A DNA stretch of 17,856 bases from an uncultured Ruaniaceae bacterium. GTDB taxonomy: Bacteria > Actinomycetota > Actinomycetes > Actinomycetales > Beutenbergiaceae. The notes beneath the pieces are model-generated. The model saw only the letters and a program-made list of their open reading frames with translations. It was not told where the DNA came from and did not search any database. This document shows positions 7,594 to 14,356 of the stretch, in pieces. The stretch's first letter is position 1. Every line of letters starts with the position of its first letter. The stretch lies in assembly GCA_947251855.1 (NCBI GenBank), contig CAMXUZ010000267.1, forward strand, positions 1 to 17,856, written 5' to 3'. A program made the translations under genes and the position numbers.

Positions 7594-8900
7594 GGGTTAA
7601 TCTCCTTCTCTGGAAGGGCATCGCGCCCGAAGTGCTCGGGCAGACCGTATAGTCGTGATGTACCCAGGTATCGAGTGGAATGCACAAACGATAAAGGTAT
7701 TAGTTCCGGTACGAGCACTTTCACGGAAGTGAAACCGGAACGTGCTCCCTCGTCTGTGGTGATATCGACGGCGTAAGCTTCCATATCGAGTCGCCGCAGC
7801 CTTCTCAACACTTCTGCAAGCGCTTCACCTGTATCATCGGGCAGCCGCGGCATCTCAGCGACCCGCGTTCGCTTCCGCGAACTATCCAGAAAATCAAAGT
7901 GCTCGCGCCGGGAGCGGTGCGCCATATAGACCGCCCCATGTATCGTGTCGTGGAAGTCCATGACATCGTCGGGAACTGGGGCGCTATTGGTCTCGATTGC
8001 CACCAGCGTTGATTGGGCTTCTCTGAGCGCTTTTAGCGCGGCTTCGCTACCGTTCGTCGCGCTTGCGCATGTGACGATCTGCGCCGCGTGCTGGGATTCG
8101 CGTCGGATCAAACAGTAGATGGTGGGAACTCCGAGATCAGTGGTCGCATCCATTAGCGAGACGGTTGCACCGCGACGTTCGAATTCTCGAATAAAGTCTA
8201 CTGCTGGCGGGTCCAGCGACTCTGTATCGAGTCGGGGACACGGCAATTTCTGCAACCAGACCAACGCGATCGACTCCCGTTCCACTGCTTCGAGGAGCCC
8301 GGCTAATAATGCACCTTCCGCGTTACTGTAGGTGGCGCACCCTGTCGAGATCGGCGTCCATATCCTCTCCCCCAAGGTAATCGGGTTCACGAAGAGGTAC
8401 GTACAAATGAGCGGCACCCATGCCGGCGTTCGATTATGCAGATTGATTCCGCGAATCCATCGGAGTGGTCGGTTAAGGTTCGCTTTCGATATTACTGCCC
8501 GACCAGTGCGCGATTCGTTTTCCCCAACAGTTGCCAGGGTCATGACATCAAGGTGGCTATCGCCCGACTCGCGCATTTGCCTCTCGCTCGCCCACCTCGT
8601 CGGCAAATCGTCCCACACGCAGGAGGAATAGCGCTCCAATCCCTCGACTGCGGCAATATCTGCTGCGTGGTCCGTAGTCACTGCCGTTCCGGCACCACCG
8701 AGCTGAACGTCCGCGCCTGCATCAGCAGCGTGTTCAATCCCAGAAACGATGTGATCGAGATTTCCCAAGCTGGATGCATACACGTACCAATCCCCTGATC
8801 CATCAAAGGATTCGAGCGGTACGCATTGGGAAATCAACCCGGTGCGCCGAGAGACAAGTTTCCTCACATCGGCGATATCAGATGCATCTACGCGTCCCAT
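7572..8900 (-). CDS. YcaO-domain cyclodehydratase (azoline synthase)
   Basis: ATP-dependent cyclodehydratase (442 residues from the chosen start) that converts Cys, Ser and Thr of the core peptides into thiazolines and (methyl)oxazolines. Family signatures: the AAVEGLERYSS stretch, the STGCATYSNAEGALLAGLLE helix with AVERES after it (ATP/Mg-binding glutamates), ALREAQST, and the C-terminal PWPQPFA, a PxPxP tail typical of azoline-forming YcaO proteins and required for partner-dependent activity in the family. It acts with the ThiF-like protein(s) downstream. The ATG at 8900 directly follows the upstream gene's stop (TAA-GG-ATG); a GTG at 8915 would add five residues and is the alternative, neither having a strong ribosome-binding site. 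It overlaps the next gene by 22 bases. Confidence 0.93.
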   Translation of the reverse strand: MGRVDASDIADVRKLVSRRTGLISQCVPLESFDGSGDWYVYASSLGNLDHIVSGIEHAADAGADVQLGGAGTAVTTDHAADIAAVEGLERYSSCVWDDLPTRWASERQMRESGDSHLDVMTLATVGENESRTGRAVISKANLNRPLRWIRGINLHNRTPAWVPLICTYLFVNPITLGERIWTPISTGCATYSNAEGALLAGLLEAVERESIALVWLQKLPCPRLDTESLDPPAVDFIREFERRGATVSLMDATTDLGVPTIYCLIRRESQHAAQIVTCASATNGSEAALKALREAQSTLVAIETNSAPVPDDVMDFHDTIHGAVYMAHRSRREHFDFLDSSRKRTRVAEMPRLPDDTGEALAEVLRRLRRLDMEAYAVDITTDEGARSGFTSVKVLVPELIPLSFVHSTRYLGTSRLYGLPEHFGRDALPEKEINPWPQPFA

Positions 8901-8902
8901 CC

Positions 8903-9787
8903 TTATGCCGTCCACTTGCGTTCGCTAGAGACCAACGGCGTGGAGGAAGCAGCGAGGTCACCCTCGAATCGGCGAAGAAACAGAAGGCTCAATACCGCAA
9001 GCGGGGCTTCTACCCCTGGGCTGATGCCCAGGCGATTATGGTGGAGATGTAACTGATGATTAAACATATTGATGTCTCCTGTGCACATTCGAACGAACCG
9101 CTCCGGCCATGTGTTCGCGTCATGCCCGTCGAAACCCGCTTCCGCTTCAAGGGCCAAGGTATGGAGTCTGGGGTCGTTCGCTAGGTCGGTCAGCGTGGCC
9201 TTACTCCCGCCCGCCCAGTATTGGGCGTATTTTGTCCAGAACCGTTTAACGGCCGTTGCATTTGACTGGAAGAAGAGAACAGAGGCGTGGAAGGCATCTG
9301 TAGCAGCGTGTAACAGGCGATCGGTAGCAGACCATTGGGGAGTGATGTGTCGCAAAGCCTCTAGCGTTGAGGCGCACCAGATCCTCTCGGCTGCGCGCAC
9401 CCGTGCGATATCTCCGTATTTCTCCACCTCAGGCTCGTAAAGGGCCGCGTGGACGCCGACCCCGGGTGTTTGCGGCAGCTGCAAGAGTTGTGTCTCGAAC
9501 GGACTTGGGTCACGCACATGACGAGTTTCGGCTGCGTTCATTGCTGCCATCAGAGCTCCATCCAAGTCAGAGGTGATTGCTTCATAACGTCGCGTGTCTA
9601 TGGCGCCGGACTCCGCAATTATTCGGAGCCGTAGATGTGGTCCTCGTTCATCGAAATACCGCAAGAAGTGCCATGGATGATCGGGGGCATGCTCCGCTAC
9701 GACTGGTTTGACCACATCCTCTATAACCATGTCGTCAAGACCATAATCACGATGGAGAATCTGCCAGTACAAGACGCGTTGCCTCAT
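8903..9787 (-). CDS. Thiopeptide-type/SpaB C-terminal domain protein, likely glutamate-elimination lyase
   Basis: A 294-residue stand-alone version of the LanB C-terminal domain (thiopeptide-type bacteriocin biosynthesis domain). Evidence: the N-terminal WQILHRDYGLDDMVIEDVV and the core FLRYFDERGPHLRLR (41-55), plus the C-terminal HLHHNRLGISPGVEAPL. In split LanB systems this protein removes glutamate from glutamylated Ser/Thr to leave Dha/Dhb. A sister family in thiopeptide clusters makes the central pyridine. Here there is only one such protein beside the glutamylating partner, so elimination is the more economical reading. ATG start with AGGAGG eight bases upstream, four bases after the partner's stop codon. 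Confidence 0.85.
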   Translation of the reverse strand: MRQRVLYWQILHRDYGLDDMVIEDVVKPVVAEHAPDHPWHFLRYFDERGPHLRLRIIAESGAIDTRRYEAITSDLDGALMAAMNAAETRHVRDPSPFETQLLQLPQTPGVGVHAALYEPEVEKYGDIARVRAAERIWCASTLEALRHITPQWSATDRLLHAATDAFHASVLFFQSNATAVKRFWTKYAQYWAGGSKATLTDLANDPRLHTLALEAEAGFDGHDANTWPERFVRMCTGDINMFNHQLHLHHNRLGISPGVEAPLAVLSLLFLRRFEGDLAASSTPLVSSERKWTA

Positions 9788-9791
9788 CGAC

Positions 9792-12218
9792 TCAGCCTCC
9801 TACCAGATGCATCGTTTGGGTCACGGCATCAACGCCAGCCTCGGTGTAATCACAAACCGTCGGGAGCGCCTCCGTAATCTGGAGGTGATGCGTGCCGGAC
9901 TCGCGACGAAGAGTATGTCTGAGTGACTGGAGTGACGCGACCGATCCAAGCGATACCCAGCTGGGTTTCGGTGACGCAGCGAAGGAGAGGGTCTTGGGTA
10001 CTGTCTTGACATAGATCTCCTCGCCAAGGCCCCAATCGCTGAATCTCGAGAAGAGCTTCTGCACTGCCCCCGGCGTCACCCCATCGAGGAAGGCGCGAGG
10101 TAAGTCCGAAATCTCGCACTCGATGGTGTGTCTCGATAGGACGAGGTTTTTGCGCGTCTCCCGTTCCCGGATGATCGGTTCAGAGATCTTCTGTGGAGGT
10201 ATCTCGTAGGGTCCCGCGTCGATCGGTGAGAACGCCCATGGAGAAGCCAAGCTAATGAGGTTACGGATCGGCCCTGAAATCAGTTCAATAGGCACGACAC
10301 CCACGTAAACAAGGCTGACCGGCTGGTCGGTCCGGTCCCTAAGGGTGACCGCATCATCCTGGTCAATAGTTAGGACGAGGTCCGCAAGCGGCACCTCACC
10401 CCCATCACGACGATGGGTATCGAGGGGCCAACGCAGCGCCGGCCAGACAGACGCCGCGTCTTTCTGGAGATCATTCTGGTCAGTGGCTGTCGTCACCTCC
10501 AGGACATATGCACTCGCATCAACCTGATCCTCCACCCACGATCGGAGCTCCTCGTTCGTCACCTGGCGCAGGCTTGTCTCCGTGTAACGGGTGAACTGTC
10601 CCGGGCCGTAAGGCCCTATGGAGTCCAACACGTCCGGGCCGCCCGCGGGGTGTTCCTGAATGATCGCCATACCTATTGCCGGAGGTGTCGAAGGCGTCTC
10701 GATCACCGGCCGGGAATCACTCAAGTCTTGCCGCGTGGAGAATCTTGTCAGGAGCGCCATCTCTTCATGCATCGTCGACTGGTAGCGCTGTACGGTGCTG
10801 GCACCGTAGGACAAGTGGGAGAGTAGATATTCCAAGTCATCTATGACGACGGTCCCCTTCGGAGTACCCATGATCTCGCGGGCATGAGCAATGAGAGCGT
10901 CGTGCAGCACGCCCCGGTGCAACCCTTCGCGGTAGACCTCCTGAGCCGTCTCGACTGAGCGCATTAGCGAGCGCTTCATCTTGGCATTCTTGGAGCCGAG
11001 AAAATTTTCTCGCACGACATCATGACCCGTGACGAAAACCGGTGGTGTGCGACCTAGGTATTGGTAGACGCCGGAGAGCTTGCTGTTCACAGCGGCCACC
11101 GCCTTTGACCTCTGGGCTGCTGACGCCGAAGGTATCTCGCGAGTAACCCGTTCAACATCTGCCAACACACCGTTGAGATGGTGGTCTTCGGGAATCAAAC
11201 GGCGCAGATCCGCTTGAGGGGCCCCAGCCACCGTCTCCCACGGCAACAGCGGCAATACGAGACCTGTATCCACGAGGAAACGCAGCGAAGTCTCGTGCCC
11301 CACGTGTTCCTCCACCTCGTTCCCGGTACTTCCGGGCGGCAAGGAGTTCAATCTCCGTGTCAACCAACCCGGCACTTCAGCAATTGCCACGTCGTCGCGG
11401 CGCCAATTGAACTGGTTCTCAATGCGTTGATACATCGGAACCGTCAACCGAGCGCGTTCGTCGTCCATTTGCAGGAGCGTCGGATTCGACGCAAAGGAAA
11501 AATATTCCTTAAATTCATCGGCGGCGGACAACGCGTGCAGAATGCATCGAACTGCGCTGATAGCTAGGAGGGCAGTTGGGTGTGCGGTACGATCCGGGGC
11601 CATCGGGCCACAGACGTTTAACTCCGTGAATGTTGACAGAGGGCCGGGTTTCAAAGCTCCTCGCTGCGCGTACATGAGGAGCGTGCGTGCGAGTTTTCGA
11701 CGAACTGCTGGGCGGTTGGTAGGCAATGACCCCTCGATCGCTCGCCATGCACTGGGACTCGTTAGCGCAATGGCTGATGCAATCAGAGGCGTCGTTGAAA
11801 GTCCGATGAGGAGTTCGCTCTCCTCGAGTTCTCGAGCATGAAGCTGTCTTCCAAGCTTCTCTGAAAGAGTTGCATGCTCGACGAGCGTCGTATCGAGCAC
11901 GCTAATTTTCCGAAGAAGCTCACTTCGGACCGAGCGAAGTATCTCAAAGACCCGTTGATCCGATCTCCACCGTTCGCGCCGGTTGAAGATATCGCGCCGA
12001 AAGGAGATAACGGTTGCTCTCGTCGCCGAGGAGAGGTCTGGAACAATTTCGTAGAGGTCATCAGATATCTCCTGCTCGAGTGACTCGGCAGTGGCTGACA
12101 GTTCAGAAAGTCGCGCAATGCCGTCGAGCACGGAGACGTCGCGAAGCTGCGCGAACTGAGGGATGGGAAGAGAGGAAATACGCTCAACAAAGTAGTCGAA
12201 TACGACATCTTCGTGCAA
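9792..12218 (-). CDS. Lantibiotic dehydratase N-terminal domain protein (tRNA-Glu-dependent glutamylation)
   Basis: An 808-residue split LanB (TbtB/GodF-like) that, in this family, uses glutamyl-tRNA to glutamylate Ser/Thr side chains of the precursor. Recognised by the lantibiotic-dehydratase pattern: LPIPQFAQLRD near the N-terminus, ALTSPSAWRAIEG (~151-163), and RKLARTLLMYAQRGALKPGP (174-193) leading into LSTFTELNV, the counterpart of the (T/S)SPFSTF motif of thiopeptide-type LanBs. It has no C-terminal elimination domain; that is the next gene, a split as in thiopeptides and goadsporin. The start is TTG at 12218, two bases after the protease stop, with GGTGAG about seven bases upstream; no ATG lies near the conserved N-terminus. 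Confidence 0.88.
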   Translation of the reverse strand: MHEDVVFDYFVERISSLPIPQFAQLRDVSVLDGIARLSELSATAESLEQEISDDLYEIVPDLSSATRATVISFRRDIFNRRERWRSDQRVFEILRSVRSELLRKISVLDTTLVEHATLSEKLGRQLHARELEESELLIGLSTTPLIASAIALTSPSAWRAIEGSLPTNRPAVRRKLARTLLMYAQRGALKPGPLSTFTELNVCGPMAPDRTAHPTALLAISAVRCILHALSAADEFKEYFSFASNPTLLQMDDERARLTVPMYQRIENQFNWRRDDVAIAEVPGWLTRRLNSLPPGSTGNEVEEHVGHETSLRFLVDTGLVLPLLPWETVAGAPQADLRRLIPEDHHLNGVLADVERVTREIPSASAAQRSKAVAAVNSKLSGVYQYLGRTPPVFVTGHDVVRENFLGSKNAKMKRSLMRSVETAQEVYREGLHRGVLHDALIAHAREIMGTPKGTVVIDDLEYLLSHLSYGASTVQRYQSTMHEEMALLTRFSTRQDLSDSRPVIETPSTPPAIGMAIIQEHPAGGPDVLDSIGPYGPGQFTRYTETSLRQVTNEELRSWVEDQVDASAYVLEVTTATDQNDLQKDAASVWPALRWPLDTHRRDGGEVPLADLVLTIDQDDAVTLRDRTDQPVSLVYVGVVPIELISGPIRNLISLASPWAFSPIDAGPYEIPPQKISEPIIRERETRKNLVLSRHTIECEISDLPRAFLDGVTPGAVQKLFSRFSDWGLGEEIYVKTVPKTLSFAASPKPSWVSLGSVASLQSLRHTLRRESGTHHLQITEALPTVCDYTEAGVDAVTQTMHLVGG

Positions 12219-12220
12219 AG

Positions 12221-13321
12221 TCAGCTCACCAATCCCAGGATCGTGAAGAAGATACTAGCGGCAATGACACATAGCCAAAGAACCGTCAAGATGATTACGC
12301 CGTAATAGAGTATCGGGCGTCCTCGCTGAGCCGCATGTGACTGCGCTTTCTGACTCTTTCCGAAAAAGCGCCCGAAGACGTAAGTGAATGCTCTGGAGTG
12401 GACGTTTATTTCTCCTGTCAGCGCTTCCAGTGCATGGGCTCCATCTGTGGGAAGGATCGGATTCAGGTTAATCAGGAAGACCACAAATAATAAAAGCGAT
12501 AAGTTGGACAGGATCATCCCGTCGTTGCCCGATACATAAAAGGACGCGAATGCCGCCACACCGGCCAACGAAAGATCAGTTAACGGTCCGATAAGAGAGA
12601 CGAGAACGCGTTTACGCTTCTCAACGATCCGGTACGAATCCGAGCGGTCAACATACGCGACAGGGAGAAACCCGAAAAGTAGACCGACACCCGCCTCACG
12701 AGGGGGCACCTCATAACGAACTAGCAGGGCAGCGTGAGCCGCTTCGTGTATAAAAGTCGTGAACAGCAATGCAATGGCAGCAGCGCCGAACGTTATATTG
12801 TTGATCCCTTCCGTGATTATTCCTGGGAGGGTGATAGCCAGGATCACTATCGACGCCAGGACAACAATTCCGAGCAACGCACCTGCTACCGAACCCGGGA
12901 ACTTCTTGAAGAGGATGCGGAAAGGGCCGAAGATTCGCCCCGGATCAGTGACCAAGGGGTAGCGCCGCAATAGAGTGAACTCGTATTCGGTCGACTGGTT
13001 GGTACTCGGCTGCGTGGAGTCCCGCAGAATGCCCATCTGGTCCAAATGCGCGAACATCGGTCCGACTTTTTCCCAAACCGCTTCCTCCGAGGCCCGATTC
13101 TGTTCGGAGAGGGAACGGACGACTTGTTCTATCGTGACGTCGTCGGCCATCTTCTCAATGCTGGCGACGACTTTCGCCGCAGTGTCGCCGATCCGAGCAT
13201 AGTTCTTCGTCCTCGCGTCATAAAGGAGCGTCGCACGATCCATTCCCTCAACAACTTCAATGGACGGGTGGAGTTTCGCCGAGGATTGACCGAGGGTGTC
13301 ATACGTGGTTTCGTGCGCCAT
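12221..13321 (-). CDS. PqqD-like domain fused to M50 (site-2-protease-like) membrane metalloprotease
   Basis: A 366-residue membrane protein. Residues ~16-100 (LHPSIEVVEGMDRATLLYDA, then TIEQVVRSL) look like a PqqD-type peptide-binding domain. The rest is an M50 zinc protease: HEAAH (192-196) in a hydrophobic helix and the third ligand region NPILPTDG (287-294, Asp293), with further membrane segments near 145-170, 178-200, 212-224, 240-262, 270-287 and 338-362. Similar proteins (YydH-like) occur in other RiPP clusters. Leader removal or export-coupled processing is the likely job, because no other protease is present. The ATG at 13321 is preceded by GAGAGGAAG; the open frame extends 56 codons upstream to 13489 but that stretch has no family similarity and covers two hairpins. 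Confidence 0.8.
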   Translation of the reverse strand: MAHETTYDTLGQSSAKLHPSIEVVEGMDRATLLYDARTKNYARIGDTAAKVVASIEKMADDVTIEQVVRSLSEQNRASEEAVWEKVGPMFAHLDQMGILRDSTQPSTNQSTEYEFTLLRRYPLVTDPGRIFGPFRILFKKFPGSVAGALLGIVVLASIVILAITLPGIITEGINNITFGAAAIALLFTTFIHEAAHAALLVRYEVPPREAGVGLLFGFLPVAYVDRSDSYRIVEKRKRVLVSLIGPLTDLSLAGVAAFASFYVSGNDGMILSNLSLLLFVVFLINLNPILPTDGAHALEALTGEINVHSRAFTYVFGRFFGKSQKAQSHAAQRGRPILYYGVIILTVLWLCVIAASIFFTILGLVS

Positions 13322-13380
13322 CTGACGATCTTCCTCTCGACTCACGCCATCGCTCGCGGATCCGAACCGCCTCTTTGCAG

Positions 13381-13424
13381 AGTCATCGCGCAGCGGACGG
13401 AACAACGCTCCGCGCGCGATGACT
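13381..13424 (-). other. Strong intergenic stem-loop between precursor and protease genes
   Basis: Inverted repeat: agtcatcgcgc (13381-13391) pairs with gcgcgatgact (13414-13424) over 11 bp, then gcgga (13393-13397) pairs with tccgc (13409-13413), leaving a one-base bulge and an 11-base loop. No T-run follows on the minus strand. It sits 60 bases upstream of the protease start codon. A partial terminator or an mRNA-stabilising/processing stem that keeps precursor transcripts more abundant than enzyme transcripts is a reasonable inference. Confidence 0.6.
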
Positions 13425-13441
13425 CGGTGCCTATTGAATAT

Positions 13442-13469
13442 CGCGGAGGGGGCTCCTTCGTCCCCCGCG
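13442..13469 (-). terminator. Hairpin right after the third precursor gene, possible attenuator
   Basis: On the minus strand an 8-bp GC-rich stem (CGCGGGGG with CCTCCGCG, one G-U pair; arms 13462-13469 and 13442-13449) begins four bases after the TAG of the 13474-13650 precursor gene and is followed by the AT-rich ATATTCAAT. With the larger stem just downstream it makes a tandem of structures between precursor genes and enzyme genes. The T-run is poor, so read-through is expected. Confidence 0.45.
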
Positions 13470-13473
13470 CCGA

Positions 13474-13650
13474 CTATCCAGAAATGCACCCGGCTGACGA
13501 AAGCGAACCCTTGGAGGAAGACGACGCGCAGCTAAGGGAACCAACCGTTCCGAACGTGCCCGAGGGAGCTGCCTGGTCGTTGATTGGTTCAACCGCGAGG
13601 TCTCGGTCGGACTCATCCATGTCGGTCGCAAACAGATCGATGCTATCCAT
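13474..13650 (-). CDS. Goadsporin-like azole/dehydroamino RiPP precursor peptide (third in the operon)
   Basis: A 58-residue precursor. The acidic leader (about residues 1-33) begins MDSIDLFATD and contains EPINDQAAPS; the Ser/Thr/Cys/Gly-rich core is about residues 34-58, starting GTVGSLSC and ending SLSSAGCISG, with Cys41 and Cys55 and a run of four Ser at 43-46. The tail closely resembles the end of the goadsporin core (TLSSAGCV, recalled from the literature) and GTVGSLSC resembles its start ATVSTILC. It is clearly homologous to the 13749-13928 peptide: both cores are 25 residues and share CASSS, a S/T then KGS, and GT at the start. ATG with a near-perfect AGAAGGAG seven bases upstream. 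The cleavage point after Phe33 is inferred. Confidence 0.88.
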   Translation of the reverse strand: MDSIDLFATDMDESDRDLAVEPINDQAAPSGTFGTVGSLSCASSSSKGSLSSAGCISG

Positions 13651-13748
13651 GTTGTTCTCCTTCTACGTGGTCGAGAGCCGCTTTAGCGTTAGATTCGATG
13701 GGTGTTCAGCAATCAGCAACGCACCTCACTCATGTATCAGGCGTACAG

Positions 13749-13928
13749 TTAGGACGATAGAGAGCCGGCGCAAGCGGCACTTCCCTTTGTCGACGACGAG
13801 GCGCAGCCGAAGGTGGATGCGGTCCCGTATGTGTTTATCGGCGCTGAGGCCTCAGGAAGACTTTCGATTTCCATTCCGTCCGGTTCCGCCGCAAATAAGT
13901 CAATGTGTTCGTTGTCTTTGAGGATCAC
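13749..13928 (-). CDS. Goadsporin-like azole/dehydroamino RiPP precursor peptide (second in the operon)
   Basis: A 59-residue precursor. The leader starts MILKDNEHIDLFAAEPDGME and shares IDLFA with the third precursor; it is acidic (several Glu/Asp). The core, about residues 35-59, reads GTASTFGC then ASSSTKGS and ends SAACAGSLSS, with Cys42 and Cys53. GTASTFGC matches the goadsporin start ATVSTILC at four of eight positions including Cys. Compared with the 13474-13650 peptide the core has the same length, and the first Cys lies at the same place; the second Cys is three positions earlier. The start is GTG at 13928 with GGGAAGG about nine bases upstream; a later ATG at codon 19 would remove the shared leader motif. 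Expected modifications are azoles at Cys and some Ser/Thr and Dha/Dhb at others. Confidence 0.85.
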   Translation of the reverse strand: MILKDNEHIDLFAAEPDGMEIESLPEASAPINTYGTASTFGCASSSTKGSAACAGSLSS

Positions 13929-13999
13929 GTTGCTTCACCTTCCCATATGTGGATTCATCTGCAGGCGCTAAAAGAGTAGATGTGTTGAAGCGCCAGAGT

Positions 14000-14017
14000 T
14001 CGTTCTATCTCGAACGA
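14000..14017 (-). other. Small hairpin between first and second precursor genes
   Basis: tcgttc (14000-14005) and gaacga (14012-14017) form a 6-bp stem with a 6-base loop in the 129-base spacer between the first and second precursor genes. It could influence relative expression of the precursors, but stems this short also arise by chance. Confidence 0.2.
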
Positions 14018-14057
14018 GTCCGATCTAGAATTCAACAATCTGTCGGTTCTGTGCAGA

Positions 14058-14234
14058 CTAGAACGTCCCGAAACATCCAACGGTACCCGCGCAGCCACCG
14101 AAACATCCGGCCGTACCAAAACAGCCAGCAGTATTCGAAAGGGATATGGAGCCCTCGAGCGGCTCCACCCAAAATCCGCCATCAATGGCGTTTAAGTCAA
14201 TTACGTCATCGCTGACGAGAAGATCGTGACTCAC
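14058..14234 (-). CDS. RiPP precursor peptide with three T-(A/V)-G-C-F-G repeats (first in the operon)
   Basis: A 58-residue precursor, first gene of the cluster. The acidic leader (MSHDLLVSDD, then VIDLNAIDGG and FWVEPLEG) carries IDLNA, matching the IDLFA of the other two. The C-terminal part holds three hexads, TAGCFG (35-40), TAGCFG (41-46) and TVGCFG (51-56), with GCAG between the second and third and a final Thr-Phe; Cys at 38, 44, 48 and 54. The start is GTG at 14234 with AGGAAGAGG six bases upstream; an ATG at 14306 gives a longer frame but with a basic, non-leader-like extension and no ribosome-binding site. It probably uses the same enzymes and gives a thiazole-rich product; lanthionine formation is unlikely because no LanC-like cyclase is encoded here. 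Confidence 0.82.
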   Translation of the reverse strand: MSHDLLVSDDVIDLNAIDGGFWVEPLEGSISLSNTAGCFGTAGCFGGCAGTVGCFGTF

Positions 14235-14356
14235 GATAAACCTCTTCCTTCGAGTATCAATCGAGCGTTTCCCGGCCTCAGTAATGCCATGGAAATTACA
14301 TGTCATGCACTTTACGGAAGGATTAAACAGCCTCCTCAGACTTGAGAGTGGCAGAC

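Noticed and set aside
13322..13489. Upstream extension of the M50 protease frame to 13489
   Set aside because: The extra 56 codons cover two hairpins, show no similarity to the PqqD/M50 family, and the ATG at 13321 has its own ribosome-binding site.
13046..13921. Plus-strand open frame of 291 codons across the precursor region
   Set aside because: It runs antisense to the protease start and two precursor genes and has no recognisable motif or initiation signal; the short minus-strand frames have ribosome-binding sites and mutual homology.
2812..14234. Thiopeptide cluster interpretation
   Set aside because: LanB halves and YcaO resemble thiopeptide enzymes, but only one SpaB_C-like protein is encoded and the cores lack the Cys-rich, two-Ser layout for a central pyridine; a linear azole peptide fits better.
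14058..14234. Lanthipeptide interpretation of the Cys/Thr-rich repeat precursor
   Set aside because: Thr and Cys could in principle form thioether rings, but no LanC-like cyclase is encoded in the cluster and the azole machinery accounts for the Cys; kept only as a remote alternative.
14235..14306. Longer version of the first precursor starting at the ATG at 14306
   Set aside because: The added 24 residues are basic and unlike the acidic leaders of the other precursors, there is no ribosome-binding site, and the GTG at 14234 gives the same length (58) as its neighbours with a good AGGAAGAGG.
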